A stretch of DNA of 64,000 bases from Aeromicrobium sp. Root495 (GTDB taxonomy: Bacteria > Actinomycetota > Actinomycetes > Propionibacteriales > Nocardioidaceae). Below are positions 22,947 through 32,128 of this stretch, piece after piece (the stretch's first letter is position 1; each line of letters begins with the position of its first letter). A program made the translations under genes and the position numbers. The stretch covers positions 910,734 through 974,733 of the forward strand of contig NZ_LMFJ01000001.1 of the NCBI RefSeq assembly GCF_001426755.1. The letters are read 5' to 3'. Under the pieces are notes generated by a model that saw nothing but the letters and a program-made list of their open reading frames with translations, was not told the origin of the DNA and searched no databases.

Positions 22947-25862
22947 GTGGCCTCGCCGACTCCTGATCTCGCCCTGGCCCGCCGCGGTTTCCGCGACGGG
23001 GAGCGGGCCGTCGCCAACCTCGCCCTGCTGCCCGGCATCGACGACGCCCTGGTGGAGCAGATCGCGTCCGTGGCGAGCCCGGACTCCGCGCTCGGCTCCC
23101 TCGTCGACATCGCCGACAGCTGGGGCGCCGAGCGACTCCTGAGCACGCTGCGCTCCGACGACGAGCTGCGGCACCGGCTGCTCATCGTGCTGGGCACGAG
23201 CGAGGGACTCGGGGGATTCCTGGCTCGCCATCCCGAGCACCTGCTCGACCTGGCCCAGGACGAGCTCAAGACCCAGCCGCTCGACCTGGAGACCCGCCGC
23301 CGGCAGATGGAGGAGGCCACCACGGCCGACGAGCTGCGGGTCGCCTACTACCGCAAGCTCCTGCACCTGGCGGCGCGCGACCTCACGGCGCTCACGACCT
23401 TCGAGCAGTCCTCGGGCGAGCTGGCCGACCTCGCCGTCGCCACCCTCGGTGCCGCGCTGCGGATCGCCCGGTCCGAGGAGCCCGAGGCCGACCGCTGTCG
23501 CCTCGCCGTCGTCGCCATGGGCAAGACCGGCGGCCGCGAGCTCAACTACCACAGCGACGTCGACGTGATCTTCGTCCACGAGCCCACCGACGACGACGTC
23601 GACGGGCAGGCGGCGCAGGTCGCCACGCGCCTCGCGGCAGCCACCATGCGGCTCTGCTCCCAGCACACGTCGGAGGGCGTCATCTGGGAGGTCGACGCCA
23701 ACCTGCGACCCGAGGGCAGCTCCGGCCCGCTCGTGCGCACCCTCACGAGCCACCTCACGTACTACGAGCGCTGGGCCTCCACGTGGGAGTTCCAGGCCCT
23801 GCTCAAGGCCCGTTTCGCCGCCGGCGACGAGAAGCTCGGCCAGGAGTACGTGGATGCCGTCGGTCCGCTCGTCTGGCAGGCCAGCACGCGCCCGGACTTC
23901 GTGCGCGACGTGCGGGCCATGCGTCGGCGGGTCATCGAGAACATCCCCCACGGGCAGCGCGAGCGCCAGCTGAAGCTCGGCTCGGGCGGGCTGCGCGACG
24001 TCGAGTTCGCGGTGCAGCTGCTGCAGCTCGTGCACGGTCGCGGCGACGAGTCCATCCGCAGCCCCACGACGCTCGTGGCCCTCCAGGAGCTCATCGACGG
24101 CGGGTACGTCGGTCGGCGCGACGGCGCGGCCATGGAGGAGGCGTACGAGTTCCTGCGCACCCTCGAGCACCGCATCCAGCTGTTCCGCCTGCAGCGCACC
24201 CACATCGTCCCGGAGGACACCGAGGACCTGCGTCGCCTCGGCCGGTCCATGGGCTTCCGCCAGGACCCGGCCGCCAACCTGGAGAAGGAGTGGGCCGCGC
24301 ACCGGCGCCAGGTGCGACGCCTGCACGAGAAGCTCTTCTACCGTCCGCTGCTCGAGGCCGTGGCCTCGCTCCCGGCCGACGGGCTACGCCTCACCCCGGA
24401 GGCGGCCGAGGCGCGGCTGCGGGCGCTCGGCTTCGTCGACCCCAAGGGTGCGCTGGCCCACATCCAGGCCCTCACCTCGGGGCTGTCGCGTCGTGCGGCC
24501 ATCCTCAAGTCGCTCCTGCCCGCGATGCTCGAGTGGTTCGCGGAGTCTCCCGACCCCGACGCGGGCCTGCTGGCCTTCCGCAAGATCTCCGAGACGCTGG
24601 GCGAGACGCACTGGTACCTCCGCAAGCTGCGCGACGAGGGACAGGGCGCCGAGCAGCTGGCCCGCGTCGTGGCCTCGAGCCGCTACGTGACCGACCTGAT
24701 CCTCCGGGCCCCGGACTCGGTGGCGCTCCTGGGAGATGCCACAGCCCTGCACCCGCTCGACCTCGAACGGCTGAGCGGCGAGATGATCCTGGCCGCCGAG
24801 CGGCACGCCAAGCCGGACGAGGCCATCAAGGCCGTCCGGCGCGTCCGTCGCCGAGAGCTCTCGCGCATCGGCATCGCCGACGTCCTGGGCCATCTGGACA
24901 TCGACACGGTGGGCCAGGCGTTGTCCGACGTCACCGAGGCCACCCTCGAGGCGGCCCTCGTGGCAGCCACCACCGCGGTCAAGGCCGAGCGCGGCGACAT
25001 GCCCACCCGCATGTCGGTCGTGCTCATGGGACGTCTCGGTGGCCACGAGTCGGGCTACGGCTCCGACGCCGACGTCATGTTCGTGCACGACCCGCTGCCC
25101 GGGGCCGACAGCGGCGAGGCCTCGAAGGCCGCCACGGCCGTGGCCACCCTGCTGCGCAAGATGCTCTCCGCCCCGTCGGACGACCCGCCGCTCGAGGTGG
25201 ACGCCGACCTGCGCCCCGACGGCCGCAACGGACCGCTCGTGCGCTCGTTCGGCGCCTACGCCTCGTACTACGAGAAGTGGTCGGCGGTGTGGGAGGCGCA
25301 GGCCCTGCTGCGGGCCCGTCCCTCGGTGGGCGATCCCGACCTCTGCGCGCGGTTCACCCAGCTCATCGACCCCCTCCGGTGGCCCGAGGGCGGGATGAGC
25401 GAGGCCGAGGTGCGCGAGATCCGTCGCATCAAGGCCCGCGTCGACTCCGAGCGGCTCCCGCGCGGCGCCGACCCCACGACGCACCTCAAGCTGGGCCGTG
25501 GCGGTCTGGCCGACGTCGAGTGGACGGTCCAGCTGCTCCAGCTGCAGCACGCCCACGCCGTGCCGGGCCTGCGCACCCCGCGCACCCTCGAGGCCCTGGC
25601 GGCCGCCGCCGAGGCCGAGCTGCTGTCGGCGTCCGACGCCGAGACGCTCACCACCTCGTGGCGCATCGTGAGCCGGATCCGCAACGCCATCGTGCTGCTG
25701 CGGGCCAAGGCTGCGGAGTCCATGGTGCAGCAGGCTGACGAAAGGGCCGGCGTCGCGCACCTTCTCGGGTACGGTCTGGACGGCGGGGAACGCATGGTCG
25801 ACGAGTACCTGCGCTCGACCCGCCAGGCTCGACAGGTCGTCGAGCGCGTCTTCTGGGAGTGA
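22947..25862 (+). CDS. glnE: Bifunctional glutamine synthetase adenylyltransferase/adenylyl-removing enzyme
   Basis: 971 aa from GTG; normal GlnE length. Two nucleotidyltransferase domains are visible: GKTGGRELNYHSDVDVIFVH near residue 195 and GRLGGHESGYGSDADVMFVH near residue 697, each with the paired acidic residues and followed by a GlnD-UR_UTase-like helical domain. GlnE adenylylates and deadenylylates type I glutamine synthetase (GlnA) to tune nitrogen assimilation. Its usual neighbour is glnA. Here only a displaced glnA tail is visible, about 15 kb downstream, beside the integrated element. Confidence 0.96.
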   Translation: MASPTPDLALARRGFRDGERAVANLALLPGIDDALVEQIASVASPDSALGSLVDIADSWGAERLLSTLRSDDELRHRLLIVLGTSEGLGGFLARHPEHLLDLAQDELKTQPLDLETRRRQMEEATTADELRVAYYRKLLHLAARDLTALTTFEQSSGELADLAVATLGAALRIARSEEPEADRCRLAVVAMGKTGGRELNYHSDVDVIFVHEPTDDDVDGQAAQVATRLAAATMRLCSQHTSEGVIWEVDANLRPEGSSGPLVRTLTSHLTYYERWASTWEFQALLKARFAAGDEKLGQEYVDAVGPLVWQASTRPDFVRDVRAMRRRVIENIPHGQRERQLKLGSGGLRDVEFAVQLLQLVHGRGDESIRSPTTLVALQELIDGGYVGRRDGAAMEEAYEFLRTLEHRIQLFRLQRTHIVPEDTEDLRRLGRSMGFRQDPAANLEKEWAAHRRQVRRLHEKLFYRPLLEAVASLPADGLRLTPEAAEARLRALGFVDPKGALAHIQALTSGLSRRAAILKSLLPAMLEWFAESPDPDAGLLAFRKISETLGETHWYLRKLRDEGQGAEQLARVVASSRYVTDLILRAPDSVALLGDATALHPLDLERLSGEMILAAERHAKPDEAIKAVRRVRRRELSRIGIADVLGHLDIDTVGQALSDVTEATLEAALVAATTAVKAERGDMPTRMSVVLMGRLGGHESGYGSDADVMFVHDPLPGADSGEASKAATAVATLLRKMLSAPSDDPPLEVDADLRPDGRNGPLVRSFGAYASYYEKWSAVWEAQALLRARPSVGDPDLCARFTQLIDPLRWPEGGMSEAEVREIRRIKARVDSERLPRGADPTTHLKLGRGGLADVEWTVQLLQLQHAHAVPGLRTPRTLEALAAAAEAELLSASDAETLTTSWRIVSRIRNAIVLLRAKAAESMVQQADERAGVAHLLGYGLDGGERMVDEYLRSTRQARQVVERVFWE

Positions 25863-25864
25863 AC

Positions 25865-27016
25865 ATGGGTCGTCTGGGTGTGGTCGTGGTCGCAGCGCTG
25901 CTCTCGAGCGTCATGTCGGCGGTGCCGGCCGTGGCGGCGGAGGCCGATCCCGGAGTCGAGCCCGTGCCGGTCGCCGTCGTGAAGACTCCGGTCGTCTCGG
26001 GCACCGCCCGGACGGGCTCCACGCTCCGGGTCAGCCCGGGGACGTACGAGCCTGCCGAGGCGACCACCGCGGTGCTGTGGCTCCGCAACGGCGTCAGCAC
26101 GGGCCGCACCGGCCTCACGTACCCGCTCACCAAGGCCGACTGGGGCGACCGCATCTCCGCGCAGGTCGTGGCCTCCGCTCCCGACCGGGCCGACACCACC
26201 GCCGTGTCCAACCGGACCGCAGCCGTGCGCTGGGCGAGCCTCGTGGTCACCAAGAACCCCTCCGTCTCCGGCACGCGACGCTTCGGTCGCACCCTCACGG
26301 CCCTCGGCGGCACGTGGAGGGGCGGGACGCCGCGCCTGGCCTACCGCTGGCTGCGCGACGGACGGGCGATCGCAGGGGCCACCTCGCGCACGTACCGGAT
26401 CGCTCCCGGCGACGTGGGTCACCGGCTCGCGTTCCGCGTCCGTGCCACCCGCGCGCTCCACGAGCCCAAGGTCGTCACGGCCTCGGCCACCACGACGGTG
26501 CTGCACCGTCGTGACGTGCGCAAGACCGTCACCTACCGCGTCGTGAAGAACGGCTCCTCCTCCTCGAGCCTCTCCACGTTCATCAAGCAGACCGCGCAGA
26601 CCTACGCCGACGCGCGGGGCTGGCGAGGAGCCGGGGTGCGGTTCAAGCGCGTGAGCAAGGGCGGGTCGTTCACGCTCGTGCTGGCCAAGGCGTCGCGGGT
26701 GCCGTCGTACTCCAGCGGCTGCAGCTCCACGTACAGCTGTCGGGTCGGTCGCTACGTCATCATCAACGAGACGCGCTGGCGCACGGCCACCCCCGGCTGG
26801 AAGAAGGCCGACCGCTCGGTGCGCGACTACCGCCATCTCGTCGTGAACCACGAGACGGGGCACTGGTTCGAGAAGAACCACGCCGGCTGCGGCGGGAAGG
26901 GCAAGACCGCGCCGGTCATGATGCAGCAGTCCAAGGGTCTGGCGGGCTGCAAGGCCAACCCCTGGCCCAAGGTGAGCGAGCTGGGTCTGCCCCGCTACGG
27001 CTGGAAGGCACCCTGA
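25865..27016 (+). CDS. Secreted DUF3152 protein with two Ig-like repeats, putative metalloprotease
   Basis: 383 aa from the ATG at 25865, preceded by GGGAG; a GTG at 25859 overlaps the glnE stop. A Sec signal peptide (VVVVAALLSSVMSAVPAVAA) ends near residue 23. Two similar domains follow, each beginning VSGTxRxGxTL and containing WLRDG/WLRNG, at about residues 38-120 and 130-215. The C-terminal DUF3152 domain has VVNHETGHWFEKNHAGC, an HExxH-type zinc signature (HETGH), then MMQQSKGL. Likely a cell-surface or extracellular protease-like protein; substrate unknown. Confidence 0.82.
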   Translation: MGRLGVVVVAALLSSVMSAVPAVAAEADPGVEPVPVAVVKTPVVSGTARTGSTLRVSPGTYEPAEATTAVLWLRNGVSTGRTGLTYPLTKADWGDRISAQVVASAPDRADTTAVSNRTAAVRWASLVVTKNPSVSGTRRFGRTLTALGGTWRGGTPRLAYRWLRDGRAIAGATSRTYRIAPGDVGHRLAFRVRATRALHEPKVVTASATTTVLHRRDVRKTVTYRVVKNGSSSSSLSTFIKQTAQTYADARGWRGAGVRFKRVSKGGSFTLVLAKASRVPSYSSGCSSTYSCRVGRYVIINETRWRTATPGWKKADRSVRDYRHLVVNHETGHWFEKNHAGCGGKGKTAPVMMQQSKGLAGCKANPWPKVSELGLPRYGWKAP

Positions 27017-27067
27017 TCCGCTGAGCGGTGGATCATCCACGGCCCGCGGGCCATGGTGGGTCAGCCG

Positions 27068-27358
27068 TCAGCTGGCCTTGGTGCGGGCCGCGCGCAGGAT
27101 GTGCTCGCGCTCGGTGGCGTTGAGGCCGCCCCAGACGCCGTAGGGCTCCTGGACCTCCAAGGCGTGCTGGAGGCACTGGCGGACCACGGGGCACACGTTG
27201 CACATGGCCTTCGCTGCTGCCTCACGGGAGCGCCGACGCGGACCGCGCTCGGACTCCGGGGAGAAGAACGTCTCCGGGTTGGCCGTGCGGCAGGCACCGT
27301 CGTACTGCCAGTCGTACGACTCCTGCAGCGGCATGGGAAGGCGCGAGGTGCTGGCCAC
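27068..27358 (-). CDS. WhiB-family iron-sulfur regulator (WhiB3/WhiD-like)
   Basis: 96 aa from a GTG with AAAGGAG seven bases upstream. Four Cys ligands for a [4Fe-4S] cluster are in GACRTANP and CNVCPVVRQC, followed by the GVWGG turn (YGVWGGLNATERE) and a basic C-terminus. The tryptophan-containing N-terminus and the acidic-basic ERGPRRRSREAAAKAMC stretch look closest to WhiB3/WhiD. It is probably a redox-sensitive partner of the principal sigma factor. It sits downstream of the CFA gene on the same strand, but inverted repeats lie in the gap. Confidence 0.9.
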   Translation of the reverse strand: MASTSRLPMPLQESYDWQYDGACRTANPETFFSPESERGPRRRSREAAAKAMCNVCPVVRQCLQHALEVQEPYGVWGGLNATEREHILRAARTKAS

Positions 27359-27393
27359 GGTGATCTCCTTTGGGGGGCTTCACCAGTGGTTCG

Positions 27394-27451
27394 TCACTGA
27401 CCCGCCGGGCGGATGGGTCGGTGACGCAAGTTTCTAGTCCGGAAGGACTAG
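27394..27451 (-). terminator. Two inverted repeats between CFA gene and whiB
   Basis: A 7-bp perfect stem with GGAA loop (27434-27451) begins at the CFA gene stop. A longer 10-bp stem with one G-T pair (27394-27403 with 27415-27424, arms TCACTGACCC and GGGTCGGTGA) follows. Neither has a T-run. They may end the lipid operon transcript or act in the whiB leader. Confidence 0.4.
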
Positions 27452-28689
27452 GCCGTGGCGACGGGGTGGCGCGTCATCTGCAGCTGCGCGACGTCGAGGT
27501 AGCCGACGCCGAAGCCGGCCTCGCAGTAGGCGAGGTAGAACTCCCACATGCGGCGGAACGTCTCGTCGAAGCCCTGCTCTGCGATGACGGGCCAGCGCTC
27601 GTTGAAGCGCTCGCGCCACAGGCGCAGCGTGCGCGCGTAGTCCGGGCCCAGCGAGCGGGTCTCGCTCACCCGCAGCGTGGTGTGCTCGGCCAGCGTGCGG
27701 TTGATGGCCTCGGGGGAGGGGATGAGGCCGCCCGGGAAGATGTACTTCTGGATCCAGCCGTAGGAGTTGCGGGTGGCCTTGTAGCGGTGGTCGGCCATGA
27801 GGATCGCCTGGATGGACACGGCGCCGCCGGGAGCGAGCAGGCTGTCGATCTTGGCGAAATAGGTGGGCCAGAACTCCTCGCCCACGGCCTCGATCATCTC
27901 GACGCTCACGATGGCGTCGAACTCGCCGGTGACGTCGCGGTAGTCCTGCAGGCGCAGGTCGATGCGGTCGGCCACGCCGGCCTCCTCGAAGCGCTGGACC
28001 GCGAGGGCGGCCTGCTCCTGGGAGATCGTGACGGTCGTGACGACGGCGCCGCGCTGGGCGGCGCGGATGGCGAGGGCGCCCCAGCCGCTGCCGATCTCGA
28101 GGACACGCGTGCCCTCGCCGACGCGGGCCTGGTCGAGGATGCCGTCGATCTTGCGCTCCTGCGCCGTCTGCAGGTCCTCGTCGGCGGAGGCGAACCAGGC
28201 CGCCGAGTACGTCATGGTCGGGTCGAGGAACTCGGCGAACAGCTCGTTGGAGAGGTCGTAGTGCCGCCCGATGTTGGAGCGCGAGCCCTCCACGGTGTTG
28301 CGCTCGTGGCTCGGGAGGCGCTCGTCGACGAACGCGCGGAACTTCTGCAGCGACGGCGGCACGATGCTCGTGAGGCGCGCCGCGAACGGGGTGAGGAGGT
28401 CGGCGAGGTCGGTGTCGGGACCCGTGGTCCAGTCGCCGGCCATGTAGGCCTCGCCCAGGCCGATCTTGGTCTCGGCTCCCAGGCGGTTGAAGAACGCCGA
28501 GGGACGCACGACGTGCATCTCGGGCGCGTCGGGTCCGCCGGCGCCCCAGCGGCGCCCGTCGGCGAACGTGAGGCGCACGGGGAAGCGGCTCACGGAGGGG
28601 CGCAGGATGGCGCGGGCCACGCGGGCCTTGAAGGGCGTGCTGGGCGTGGAGGCGATGCCGGGCCAGCGAGTGGCGAGCGTGTCAGTCAT
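27448..28689 (-). CDS. Cyclopropane-fatty-acyl-phospholipid synthase family methyltransferase
   Basis: 413 aa. The SAM-binding motif VLEIGSGWGALAIRAAQRG is near residue 198, preceded by the family motif GRHYDLSNELFAEFLDPTMTYS and followed by VSVEMIEAVGEEFWPTYF, characteristic of CFA synthases. It adds a methylene or methyl group across the double bond of membrane unsaturated fatty acids. It is the third gene of a minus-strand operon with a FAD protein and DUF1365, a triad also known from proteobacterial oxidative-stress (RpoE/ChrR) regulons. The exact lipid product here is not determined. Confidence 0.88.
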   Translation of the reverse strand: MTDTLATRWPGIASTPSTPFKARVARAILRPSVSRFPVRLTFADGRRWGAGGPDAPEMHVVRPSAFFNRLGAETKIGLGEAYMAGDWTTGPDTDLADLLTPFAARLTSIVPPSLQKFRAFVDERLPSHERNTVEGSRSNIGRHYDLSNELFAEFLDPTMTYSAAWFASADEDLQTAQERKIDGILDQARVGEGTRVLEIGSGWGALAIRAAQRGAVVTTVTISQEQAALAVQRFEEAGVADRIDLRLQDYRDVTGEFDAIVSVEMIEAVGEEFWPTYFAKIDSLLAPGGAVSIQAILMADHRYKATRNSYGWIQKYIFPGGLIPSPEAINRTLAEHTTLRVSETRSLGPDYARTLRLWRERFNERWPVIAEQGFDETFRRMWEFYLAYCEAGFGVGYLDVAQLQMTRHPVATA

Positions 28690-29446
28690 GAGGGCTCCTC
28701 TGGGGTGCGGTGGAGGTGAGTCGGTGCGGCGACCGGGCCACGACGGGGAGCCGTCGGAGCCACAGCCACACGCCGTGGATGCGGATGAGCGCGCTGACGC
28801 GCTGGGTCATGAAGGGGTGCGTCAGGAGCACGCGGGCGAGCCGGCCGGGGGTGGCCGGTCGGACCTCGCCGCCGAACGTGGCGCTGAAGATGGCGGTGCC
28901 GCCCTGGCGCAGGACGATGGTGGAGGAGACCCGGTCGGGACCGAGCCGGAAGCGCAGGTCGTACTTGCCCTCCACGGTGAAGAACGGGGAGACGTAGAAG
29001 TCCTTCGTGGTCTCGGCCCGGCCGGCCTCGTCGGGACGCAGCACGTAGGCGTGCCGTTCTCCGTAGGTGTTGTGGACCTCGGCGACGATCGTGTCCACGT
29101 GGCCGTCGTCGTCGATCGCCCAGAACACGCTGAGCGGGTCGAAGGTGTGGCCCAGGACGCGCGCGTTGGCGAGCATGACGAGGCGGTGGCCGGTCACGTC
29201 GATGTCGTGCTCGCGGCACAGGGCCTCGATGTTCCGGCGGATGGAGGAGCTCGGGTCGCCCAGGTGGTCGGACGCCTTGAAGGTGGAGAAGGCGCGCAGC
29301 CAGCGGGGCATCCGCGGCAGGTCGTCGACGTCGACGAGCCACTGGTAGACGCGGTAGGAGAACCGGTGCTCGATCGGCCCGCGGCGGGCGTGCCCGACCT
29401 TCCCCACCACGAGGGCGGGGAGCGCGGGGACGACGGGCTGGCTCAT
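28682..29446 (-). CDS. DUF1365 protein
   Basis: 254 aa from the ATG at 29446; a GTG at 29455 overlapping the upstream stop is an alternative. It shows the DUF1365 signature: an N-terminal VGKVGHARRGPIEHRFSYRV, then LANARVLGHTFDPLSVFWA, then EVHNTYGERHAYVL. No catalytic residues are assigned in this family. It is consistently found with CFA-type methyltransferases and the FAD protein upstream, so it probably takes part in the same fatty-acid modification. It overlaps the methyltransferase gene by eight bases. Confidence 0.88.
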   Translation of the reverse strand: MSQPVVPALPALVVGKVGHARRGPIEHRFSYRVYQWLVDVDDLPRMPRWLRAFSTFKASDHLGDPSSSIRRNIEALCREHDIDVTGHRLVMLANARVLGHTFDPLSVFWAIDDDGHVDTIVAEVHNTYGERHAYVLRPDEAGRAETTKDFYVSPFFTVEGKYDLRFRLGPDRVSSTIVLRQGGTAIFSATFGGEVRPATPGRLARVLLTHPFMTQRVSALIRIHGVWLWLRRLPVVARSPHRLTSTAPQRSPHD

Positions 29447-29451
29447 GCCGC

Positions 29452-30723
29452 TCACGCCACCGTGACGGCGGAGCGGACGGCCTCGGCGGCCTGCACGCCG
29501 GAGCGGCAGCCGTCCTCGTGGAAGCCCCACCCGTGGTAGGCGCCGGCGAAGACCGTGGCAGCGGTGTTGAGGTCGGGCAGCTCGGACTGGGCCGCCACGG
29601 ACGCCGGGGTGTAGATGGGGTGCGTGTACTGCATGCGGGCGATGACCGTCTCGGGGTCGATGGACTCGGCGGCGTTGAGCGTGACCAGGAAGTCCTGGCG
29701 GCTCTCGAGGCCCTGGAGCTTGTTCATCCAGTACGTGACCACGGGGGCGCCGTCGGCGTCGCAGGCGTCCATGCGGAAGTTCCACGAGGCCTTGGCCTGC
29801 TCGGCCGAGGGCAGCTGCGCGCCGTCGGTGTGCAGGAGCGTCTCGTTGTGGGAGTACTCGAAGGCGCCGAGGACCCGCTTCTCGTCCGGGGTGGCGTCGG
29901 TGAGGAGCGCGAGCGCGTCGTCGGCGTGCGTGGCGATCACCACCGAGTCGAACGTCAGGACCTCACCGTCGCCGGTGCGGATCTCGACGCCGTCGCGGGT
30001 CCGCGAGACGGACCGGACCGGGCTGCTGCTGCGGGCGTCGGCGAGGCGCTCGACGAGACGACGGACGTACTCGTTGGACCCGCCCTGGACGGTGAACCAC
30101 TGCGGCGAGCCCTTGATGGACAGGAAGCCGTGGTGCCGCAGGAACGTGAAGAGGTAGCGCGCCGGGTAGTCGAGGGCGGTCTCGGTGCCCGAGGACCACA
30201 CGCAGGCCACCACGGGGATCGCGTAGTGGCGCAGGAAGTGCTCGGAGAATCCGTGGACCCGCAGGAAGTCGCCGTAGGTCTGCGGCTCGTCGGCCGACTC
30301 CGGCGTCTCGAGCAGGGCGATCGCGAGCTTCTGGAAGCGCTTCACGCCCAAGAGCATCCGGATGTATCGCGGGTCGAGGACGCGCCGACGCTGGGCGAAG
30401 AGGCCCTTGCCGCCGCGGCCGCCGGCGTACTGGAGCCCGCAGCCGTCGCACGCGATGCTCATGCTCATCTCGGTGGGGTGCACGGCCACGTCGAGGTCGC
30501 GGAACAGCTGCTGGAGCAGCGGGTAGGTGCGATCGTTGTGCACGATGAACCCGCTGTCGACGCGATGGTCGGGCTCGCCCTCCACCGGCACCGTGTGCGT
30601 GTGGGCGTGGCCACCGAACCGGTCGTCCGCCTCGAGGAGCGTGACGTCGTGGGTCGTGCGCAGCGTGTAGGCGGCCGTGAGTCCGGAGACCCCGGACCCG
30701 ACGACTGCGACTGTTGGCCTCAT
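29452..30723 (-). CDS. FAD/NAD(P)-binding amine-oxidase-like protein of the CFA operon
   Basis: 423 aa. The N-terminal dinucleotide-binding motif VAVVGSGVSGLTAAYTL with the acidic end LLEADDRFGGHAHTH is typical of flavin amine oxidases/desaturases, and a C-terminal FAD-contact segment reads VFAGAYHGWGFHEDG. It belongs to the group (COG2907-like) that travels with DUF1365 and CFA-type methyltransferases. It probably oxidises or reduces the acyl chain before or after methylation. It is the first gene of the operon. Confidence 0.87.
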   Translation of the reverse strand: MRPTVAVVGSGVSGLTAAYTLRTTHDVTLLEADDRFGGHAHTHTVPVEGEPDHRVDSGFIVHNDRTYPLLQQLFRDLDVAVHPTEMSMSIACDGCGLQYAGGRGGKGLFAQRRRVLDPRYIRMLLGVKRFQKLAIALLETPESADEPQTYGDFLRVHGFSEHFLRHYAIPVVACVWSSGTETALDYPARYLFTFLRHHGFLSIKGSPQWFTVQGGSNEYVRRLVERLADARSSSPVRSVSRTRDGVEIRTGDGEVLTFDSVVIATHADDALALLTDATPDEKRVLGAFEYSHNETLLHTDGAQLPSAEQAKASWNFRMDACDADGAPVVTYWMNKLQGLESRQDFLVTLNAAESIDPETVIARMQYTHPIYTPASVAAQSELPDLNTAATVFAGAYHGWGFHEDGCRSGVQAAEAVRSAVTVA

Positions 30724-30762
30724 GTAGGTAGTTCGTCCTCAGGCGCGTGTCGGATGGGTGGA

Positions 30763-30821
30763 GGTGACAACCATCACCGGTGACGACGACAAGGTGGGCA
30801 CGACACCATTGTGTCGCACCC
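30763..30821 (-). promoter_or_regulatory. Repeat-rich gap: possible terminator plus operator upstream of FAD gene
   Basis: The 119-bp gap between the desaturase and FAD genes holds a stem-loop at 30796-30821 (arms GGGCACGACAC and GTGTCGCACCC, two internal mismatches), placed to end the desaturase transcript. Closer to the FAD gene, GGTGA and TCACC repeats (30763-30783) form two overlapping palindromes and could be an operator. No clear -10/-35 pair is seen. Confidence 0.35.
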
Positions 30822-30842
30822 GCTCCGTCGAGGCTCGAGGAC

Positions 30843-32114
30843 TCAGGCGTCCACCGTCTCCTGGGCAGCCTTGGCCGCCTCGCGCTTGGCGCGACGCACG
30901 GCCTTGGCCTCGGGGCTCTTGCCCTGCAGCAGCGGGTCCGAGGGCTTCTTGGAGTAGGCCCCCAGCTGACGGGCCACGCTCGCGAGCTGCTTGGACAGGC
31001 GACCGGAGTTGTACTGGAGGCCGTGACGCTCGCAGATGGCCCGGATCTCCTGGGCGACCTCGGGGTAGCGCCGCGCCGGGATGTCGGGGAAGAGGTGGTG
31101 CTCGATCTGGTGGCTCAGGTTGCCGCTCAGGATGTGGAACGGCGCGCTGCCCGAGATGTTGGCCGAGCCGAGCAGCTGACGCAGGTACCACTGGCCGCGC
31201 GTCTCGTTCTGCGCGTCCTCCTCGGCGAAGGTCTGGACCTCGGCCGGGAAGTGGCCGCAGAAGATGATGAGGAACGTCCAGATGTTGCGGATCAGGTTGG
31301 CCACGAAGTTGGCGCCGATCACCGCGAGGGGAGCCCACCAGCCGACGAAGGGGACGAGGGCGAGCGCGATGGCCGGGTAGGCCACGTAGTCCTTGAGCAC
31401 CTGACGACGCGCCTTGCGGGCGGCGCGGCTCTTGCGGTCGCGGAAGTCCTTCTTGCTCATCTTGCCGCCGAGGTACTCGTCGAGCTCGATGCCGTGGTAC
31501 ATCACGCCCCACTCGAAGAAGAGCATGAGCAGGAAGGCGGCCGGCAGGTTGAACCGGTGGCTCGGGTACCAGGGCTGGTCGTTGTCGATGCGCAGCAGGC
31601 CGTAGCCGATGTCGCGGTCCATGCCGTGGATGTTGGTGTACGTGTGGTGGATGTAGTTGTGGCCGTGCTTCCAGTCCTGGGCCGGTGCCACGTTGTCCCA
31701 CTCGTAGCGCTTGCCGTCGACGAGCGGGTCGTTCATCCAGTCGTACTGGCCGTGCATGACGTTGTGGCCGATCTCCATGTTCTCGATGATCTTGGAGAGA
31801 CCGAGGAACACGATGCCGGCGACGAAGGTCGGCCAGAAGAACGGCGTGAAGATGCCGATGCGGCCGAGCACCTCGAAGGTGCGCTGCACCTTGATGACGC
31901 GGCGGATGTAGTCGGCGTCGGCCTGGCCGAGTGAGTCCAGGGTGCGCTGGCGGATCCCGTCGAGCTCGTGCCCGAAGTCCTCCAGCTCCTCATAGCTCAT
32001 GTACTCGAGCCCGATGGTGGACTGCTTGGTGGCGTCGGAGCCGACGAGCGGCTGGGGTGCCTCGTTGTGCGAGCTCGCGGAGAGCGGCTCGATGGGTGCG
32101 CGCTTCTTCGACAT
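30843..32114 (-). CDS. Membrane fatty acid desaturase
   Basis: 423 aa from the ATG at 32114, with GAGGAGGGAAGAG upstream. The three di-iron histidine boxes are intact: EIGHNVMHGQYDW, GHNYIHHTYTN and HQIEHHLFPDIPARRYP. Several hydrophobic spans lie between boxes (for example TFVAGIVFLGLSKII and AFLLMLFFEWGVMYH). It most resembles the DesA3-type acyl-CoA delta-9 desaturase group. The electron donor is probably the ferredoxin reductase encoded 14 nt upstream in the same operon (as with DesA3-Rv3230c). Confidence 0.92.
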   Translation of the reverse strand: MSKKRAPIEPLSASSHNEAPQPLVGSDATKQSTIGLEYMSYEELEDFGHELDGIRQRTLDSLGQADADYIRRVIKVQRTFEVLGRIGIFTPFFWPTFVAGIVFLGLSKIIENMEIGHNVMHGQYDWMNDPLVDGKRYEWDNVAPAQDWKHGHNYIHHTYTNIHGMDRDIGYGLLRIDNDQPWYPSHRFNLPAAFLLMLFFEWGVMYHGIELDEYLGGKMSKKDFRDRKSRAARKARRQVLKDYVAYPAIALALVPFVGWWAPLAVIGANFVANLIRNIWTFLIIFCGHFPAEVQTFAEEDAQNETRGQWYLRQLLGSANISGSAPFHILSGNLSHQIEHHLFPDIPARRYPEVAQEIRAICERHGLQYNSGRLSKQLASVARQLGAYSKKPSDPLLQGKSPEAKAVRRAKREAAKAAQETVDA

Positions 32115-32128
32115 GTTCTCTTCCCTCC